Source: Phycisphaera sp.
Lineage (GTDB): Bacteria > Planctomycetota > Phycisphaerae > Phycisphaerales > Phycisphaeraceae
Assembly (NCBI GenBank): GCA_016125215.1
Contig: WGMF01000011.1
Location: forward strand, 1-64,000
DNA length: 64,000 nucleotides
Reading direction: 5' to 3'
Of the stretch, positions 59,983-64,000 are shown in pieces. The position numbers and the translations under genes were made by a program. The notes beneath the pieces were generated by a model. That model did no database searches, was not told the DNA's origin, and worked only from the letters and a program-made list of their open reading frames with translations. The first letter of the stretch is position 1, and every line of letters begins with the position of its first letter.

Positions 59983-59997
59983 GGCAATCTTCGTGCC
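59983..59997 (-). promoter_or_regulatory. Possible sigma54-type promoter for hsp20
   Basis: On the minus strand GGCACGAAGATTGCC has GG and GC ten bases apart, as in -24/-12 promoters (TGGCACG-N4-TTGC). It is about 75 bases upstream of the hsp20 start. No sigma54 activator is in the window, so the match could be chance. Confidence 0.3.
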
Positions 59998-60189
59998 GGG
60001 CACTTGTCTGTAATATGTTGAAATTAATCCGCTTAACAAAATCGTTCCAGCGTTGAAATTGCCGTTTTGGCAGTCGCCCGGATTGACGGGCGTCATGTTG
60101 ACAATCCGGCAGGATCACCCGGAGCGAAGTGGCGTTGGCGGCGCAATCCGATATCCTGATGTCAACTTTTAGCCCGTGGTGGGTCGGTC

Positions 60190-61383
60190 ATGGCGGCACG
60201 AAAGATCGCAAACGCGCAAGAGCACGGGACCCACTCCATGCGACGCACCCGGCCGCGCGTGCTGGTCAACGTTGTTGACCGTGCGCTGATCGAGCTTGCC
60301 CGGCAGTGGCAGTGGGACCTGGTGGACCTGGGCATCACGCGCGGCGTCATCCCGGAAGATCCCTACCCGGTTGGGGCCATTCTCGATTTGGATGCCAACC
60401 ACAGCGTGGTCAAGACCCTCTTGGACAAGGGTTGCCACGTTGTGCGTCACGGCTATCTCCCTGACGACCTGGACAGCCGGTTGCCCGCGGTATTGCCCGA
60501 CCGGGACGACCACGCCAGGCAAGCGGTCGAGCACTTTGCCCAGCGCCGGTTCAAACACGTGGCGTATGTCGGTTACGACCCGCTCGACCCGCAGGCCCAG
60601 CTCGGCCCGCTCTACCACATGTTTCGGCGTTACGCCCTCGAAGCCGGCATGGCGTTTGAGATGATCTCGCTCAAACATGAGGGTGGCCAACTCAAGACAC
60701 CCACCCTCCGTCACGAAAGACGCATGAAGGCCCTGGCCAACTGGCTCATCGGCTTGCCCAAGCCCGTGGGCATCTTCACCTACTCCGACATCACCGCTTC
60801 CAACATCATCCTGGCCTGTCAGCAGCCGGACGTGCCCGTGCCCGAGCGTGTCGCGGTGCTGGGCCTGGGAGACAACGAACTGGTCTGCGAGCTGAATCCG
60901 GTGACGCTCTCTTCCGTGGATACCGCGGCGGACGAGGGTTCGAGGCAGGCGATGTGGCTGGTTCGGCAACTCATCGAGGGTCACGCGCCGCCGACCGAGC
61001 CGATCATGGTCAAGTCGCGCGGCGTCCATACCCGGCGCAGCACCGACACGCTGGCGGTCGAAGACCCGACGCTGGCTCGGGTGCTGCGCTTCATGTGGGA
61101 CCACGCCGACCTGGACCTCTCCGTGGACGACATCGCAAAGGAAGTCGGGATCAGTCGGCGGAGCCTGCAACGCGCTTTCCAGGTCCACCTCGGCCGGGGC
61201 GTGACCGTCGAGATGCGACGCAGGCGCCTCGAGAAATTCAAAGAGGCGCTCGAAACCACCCAGACGCCCGTCGCTGAGCTGGCACCGCTCTATGGCTTTC
61301 GCACACTGGCCTACATGCACCAGTGCTTCCGCGAGGCCTTCGACACGACGCCCCACCAGTACCGCGCCCGGCTCCGGCGGTGA
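60190..61383 (+). CDS. XylR-type transcriptional regulator (LacI-like sensor, AraC HTH)
   Basis: The 397-residue protein has a periplasmic-binding-protein-like sensor domain (FKHVAYVGYDPLDPQAQLGP, GIFTYSDITASNIILACQQP, RVAVLGLGDNELVCELNPVT, LSSVDTAADEGSRQAMWLVR) and a C-terminal AraC double HTH (LSVDDIAKEVGISRRSLQRA, FREAFDTTPHQYRARL). This is the XylR/AraC architecture used for sugar sensing. The alpha-L-fucosidase gene starts 61 bases downstream on the same strand, so fucose or a fucoside is a plausible ligand. Confidence 0.88.
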   Translation: MAARKIANAQEHGTHSMRRTRPRVLVNVVDRALIELARQWQWDLVDLGITRGVIPEDPYPVGAILDLDANHSVVKTLLDKGCHVVRHGYLPDDLDSRLPAVLPDRDDHARQAVEHFAQRRFKHVAYVGYDPLDPQAQLGPLYHMFRRYALEAGMAFEMISLKHEGGQLKTPTLRHERRMKALANWLIGLPKPVGIFTYSDITASNIILACQQPDVPVPERVAVLGLGDNELVCELNPVTLSSVDTAADEGSRQAMWLVRQLIEGHAPPTEPIMVKSRGVHTRRSTDTLAVEDPTLARVLRFMWDHADLDLSVDDIAKEVGISRRSLQRAFQVHLGRGVTVEMRRRRLEKFKEALETTQTPVAELAPLYGFRTLAYMHQCFREAFDTTPHQYRARLRR

Positions 61384-61444
61384 ACCCGTTATCATGCCCA
61401 TCGATCTGCGGGTTGAACTTCACAATGATTTCAGAAGAGTGAGC

Positions 61445-62749
61445 ATGGATACTAGCGCAACACAACAGCGTTTGAAATGGTGGCGCGAGGCACGCCTGGG
61501 CATGTTTATCCACTGGGGCTGTTACAGCACGCTCTGTCGCGGCGAACAGGTCATCCTCCGCGACCTGATGCCGCTGCACGAATACACCAAAATCGCAAAC
61601 GACTTCAAGCCCGCCAAAGACTGGGCAGACCACATCGCCGACCAGGCTGTGCGAATGGGCGCGAGATACACGGTGCTCACCACACGCCACCACGACGGGT
61701 ACTGCCTCTTCGACACCAAGACCGATGGCTTCAACGCGGTCAAGACCGGCCCCGGCCGCGACCTTGTCCGCGAGTATGTCGAGGCCGCCCGCAAGCGTGG
61801 CTTGAAAGTAGGCTTGTATTACTCGATCGTGAACTGGCGATGGCGCGGCTTCTGGGACCCGGCTGGGTATCCCGACGATCTTCCCAAGATCGTCCAGCAG
61901 GTCCACGACCAGGTCGCCGAGTTGATGACGAACTACGGCAAGATCGACATCCTGTGGTACGACGTCTCCGCTGTGCCGGGGGGTAACTCGCCCGGGTCGT
62001 TTGGGTATCAGCCCTCCCCGCTTGGCCCGACCTCGGCGGAGTTTTACCGGTCGGCGGAACTCAACGCGAAGGTCCGCCAACTCCAGCCCCACATCCTCAT
62101 CAACAACCGCAGCGGCACGCCCGAAGACTTCGGCACGCCCGAGCAGCACGTCACCGCCGACAGCGACGACCGGGCGTGGGAAGCGTGCATGACGAAAAAC
62201 TTTGCCCCCAACTGGGCCTGCGTAAACCACTCCGTCGCCGACAAGAGTGCGGGGCAGGTCCTCTTCCACATGATGGACGCCTTCCGAAAGGGCGGGAACT
62301 TTCTTTTCAACATCGGCCCCGATGCGCAGGGGCACGTGTTGCCGCGCGACCGTGAAGCGCTGGACCAGATCGGCCAATGGCTCAAACGCAACAGTGATGC
62401 GGTCTTCACCACATCGGGTGATTCGATCACGCACGGCCGCGGCCAGGGCGCGTGCTACCACTACGGCATGTTCACCACGACAGGCACCACCGCCTACCTC
62501 ACACTCTTTTTCTACCCCCGGGAATACCTCGTGATCTCGAAGGTCGGCGGGAATCTCAAGAGCGCGTCGATCCTCTCCACCGGCCAGCCCCTGCAAGTCC
62601 AACGGCTGTCCAACCAGCGCTACCGCATCACCGGCCTGCCCTTGAAGATGCCCGACGAGCTTGCCACGGTGCTCAAGCTCGAGTTTGAAAAACCGCCTCA
62701 TACACTCGAATGGTCCGGTGCCGAGTGGCTGGAAGGTCAATTGACGTAA
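61445..62749 (+). CDS. GH29 alpha-L-fucosidase
   Basis: The 434-residue enzyme cleaves alpha-L-fucose from glycans. It starts LKWWREARLGMFIHWGCYST, has TVLTTRHHDGYCLFDTKTDG, and a nucleophile region IDILWYDVSA typical of family 29. ARKRGLKVGLYYSIVNWRW and RKGGNFLFNIGPDAQGHVLP also fit. No signal peptide is seen, so it may act in the cytoplasm. ATG 61445 gives the family start; an ORF reaching to 61292 overlaps the regulator and is rejected. With the upstream regulator it forms a sugar-use unit; marine algal or mucin fucans are possible sources. Confidence 0.92.
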   Translation: MDTSATQQRLKWWREARLGMFIHWGCYSTLCRGEQVILRDLMPLHEYTKIANDFKPAKDWADHIADQAVRMGARYTVLTTRHHDGYCLFDTKTDGFNAVKTGPGRDLVREYVEAARKRGLKVGLYYSIVNWRWRGFWDPAGYPDDLPKIVQQVHDQVAELMTNYGKIDILWYDVSAVPGGNSPGSFGYQPSPLGPTSAEFYRSAELNAKVRQLQPHILINNRSGTPEDFGTPEQHVTADSDDRAWEACMTKNFAPNWACVNHSVADKSAGQVLFHMMDAFRKGGNFLFNIGPDAQGHVLPRDREALDQIGQWLKRNSDAVFTTSGDSITHGRGQGACYHYGMFTTTGTTAYLTLFFYPREYLVISKVGGNLKSASILSTGQPLQVQRLSNQRYRITGLPLKMPDELATVLKLEFEKPPHTLEWSGAEWLEGQLT

Positions 62750-62812
62750 ACGCGACAGAGTCGGATAAAATCGTTTGTTCTCACCGGTCAGCCTTTTCAC
62801 AAGGAGCGTACT

Positions 62813-64000
62813 GTGACCCGCGCACAAAATTCCTTTGTTGTGTGGAAGACGATCCGATCCACGATTCAACACGTTGCGCTGCTTGGCCTGTCGCTGTGGG
62901 CTGTGGCGTGGGGTCATGCGCCGGCGGTGGCGGCGGCAGACCCTTATTACACCCAGCCACAGGTCTACAACTCACGCCCGCCGACCGACCGCGGCTACAT
63001 GTTCGGCCACATCGGGCCGACCGGCATCGTCGCCTACATCAACCCCGGCGTGCTCGTCACCGTCGAAGAGATGCAGCCCGGCAGCCCCGCAGAGGGAAAG
63101 TTCAAAAAGGGCGACATCCTCCTCGGCGTCAACGGCAAGACGCTCAAGGGCCTCAACCCGTTCGTCGTGATGGGCGAAGCGATCACACGGGCCGAGGCAA
63201 CCGACGGCAAGCTGACTTTCAAAGTGTTATCCGGTGAGGTCGAACACGAGGTGGCCCTGACGATCCCCGTGTTGGGCCGTTACAGCAAGACCTGGCCCGT
63301 TGACGACGCCAAGTCAAAAAAAATCATCGAACAGGCCGCAAGATTTTACGCGGGCCCGAACGACGCTTCGGAGATCGACGACGAGGTCCAGATCAAGGGC
63401 CACGGCGTCGAGGGCGCATTGGTCTGCCTGTTCCTGCTGTCCACCGGCGACGATCAATACCTCCCCTACGTGAAAAAATACATCCGGGGCTTCGAGTCCA
63501 ACCTCCAGGGCATCGGGGACAACACGTGGTACAACGGCTACAACGGCATCGCGGTGTGCGAGTATTACCTGCGCACCGGCGATCAAGACGTGCTGCCCGT
63601 CATCCAGTATTACTGTGACGACGCCAAGAGACGACAGAAGTTCGGCTGCGCCTGGACACACTGGGGCGGCGACATCCACCCACGCTACGTCGCGGGCGGC
63701 CTGATGAACCCCGCCAGCTCGCAGGTGCTCACCACGCTCCTGCTGGCCAAGGAATGCGGGGCCGACGTGGACGACGCCACGCTGCTGGGCTGTCTCAAAT
63801 ACTTCTACCGCTTTGCCGGCCACGGTTCGGTGGCCTACGGCGACCACCGGGCCGAGGGCGGGCTGGGGTCCAACGGCAAGGACGCCATGATCGCCGCCGC
63901 GATGCAGGTCGCCATGTCCTCGTCGGGCGACACGACCCTCTACAAGGCGGCTCGCGACGACCTGGCCATGAACAATCTCCAAAGCTACGCCTCGCTGGCA
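62813..64000 (+). CDS. PDZ domain protein (DUF6288-like), truncated by the window edge
   Basis: GTG 62813 is preceded by AAGGAG six bases upstream. The 396 residues seen have a signal peptide (QHVALLGLSLWAVAWGHAPA), a PDZ-like domain (GPTGIVAYI, then MQPGSPAEGKFKKGDILLGV and KVLSGEVEHEVALTIPVLG), and a long helical-repeat part (VEGALVCLFLLSTGDDQYLP, NTWYNGYNGIAVCEYYLRTG, YGDHRAEGGLGSNGKDAMIA) like six-hairpin or prenyltransferase-like folds. I recall such proteins as DUF6288 in planctomycetes. The reading frame is open to the last base of the window. Function is unknown. Confidence 0.8.
   Translation, partial: MTRAQNSFVVWKTIRSTIQHVALLGLSLWAVAWGHAPAVAAADPYYTQPQVYNSRPPTDRGYMFGHIGPTGIVAYINPGVLVTVEEMQPGSPAEGKFKKGDILLGVNGKTLKGLNPFVVMGEAITRAEATDGKLTFKVLSGEVEHEVALTIPVLGRYSKTWPVDDAKSKKIIEQAARFYAGPNDASEIDDEVQIKGHGVEGALVCLFLLSTGDDQYLPYVKKYIRGFESNLQGIGDNTWYNGYNGIAVCEYYLRTGDQDVLPVIQYYCDDAKRRQKFGCAWTHWGGDIHPRYVAGGLMNPASSQVLTTLLLAKECGADVDDATLLGCLKYFYRFAGHGSVAYGDHRAEGGLGSNGKDAMIAAAMQVAMSSSGDTTLYKAARDDLAMNNLQSYASLA

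Noticed and set aside
60098-60103. TTGACA box as promoter of the XylR-type gene
   Set aside because: No acceptable -10 box at the right spacing.
1-64000. CRISPR array
   Set aside because: Tandem units exist only as 7-10 nt repeats or inside coding genes (186 and 216 bp); no repeat-spacer pattern or cas gene is present.

Overview
The window is GC-rich, densely coded and reads as a Planctomycetota chromosome, most likely of the class Phycisphaerae. The evidence is several prepilin-like proteins with the FTLVEL signature, a PEP-CTERM protein, a giant protein with an LEPR-XLL-type start followed by GEVED and SBBP modules, a GbsR/DCC pair, ThuA, PhyH and UroD-like catabolic genes, and many dispersed intergenic inverted repeats. 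The lineage is an inference from gene content; there is no rRNA here. Both edges cut genes: a transposase tail at the left and a PDZ-domain protein at the right.

1-6.3 kb is housekeeping: recO, a Cof-type HAD phosphatase, yajQ, a small membrane protein, then the isoprenoid pair ispA (with a clean sigma70-type promoter) and dxs. 6.4-9.9 kb looks like an accessory island: a probable restriction enzyme, a DNA methyltransferase split over two overlapping frames, a truncated zinc-ribbon ORF, a hicAB locus whose toxin has a nonsense codon, and a BFD-like ferredoxin. 9.4-12.7 kb holds a PEP-CTERM protein, a pseudopilin and a lipoprotein downstream of a cobalamin-riboswitch-like leader, plus a second pilin gene.

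12.9-33.6 kb is mixed metabolism and regulation: M29 aminopeptidase, a small-molecule kinase, a P-loop kinase fused to a nucleotide-sugar-like domain, an AraC/PhyH/UroD-like unit, DUF58, a sodium:solute symporter with its DUF4212 subunit, a membrane GGDEF protein with a degenerate active site, a GbsR/membrane protein/DCC unit, ThuA, an amidohydrolase, a second HAD phosphatase, aspartate kinase and tRNA-Leu(GAG). 34.0-41.9 kb is one 2640-residue modular secreted-type protein.

42.4-59.3 kb is the most notable region, a divergent locus. The minus-strand arm encodes a lipoprotein, ResB, CcsA, a pilin with an Asp/His-rich tail, and a FixL/FixJ-like two-component pair. The plus-strand arm encodes an inner-membrane ferredoxin/flavin/b-heme oxidoreductase, a 23-heme membrane-anchored cytochrome, an outer-membrane beta-barrel and a 37-heme lipoprotein cytochrome. 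Together these look like a complete route from the cytoplasm through both membranes, i.e. a porin-cytochrome conduit for extracellular electron transfer, with its own cytochrome maturation genes. A terminator hairpin separates it from hsp20, and the window ends with an AraC-type sugar regulator, a GH29 alpha-L-fucosidase and the truncated PDZ protein.

Six paired inverted-repeat loci built of 9-nt units, two copies of a ~150-bp element with terminal inverted repeats, and several copies of a CATCAATCATCAATGG-type repeat fill most intergenic gaps.
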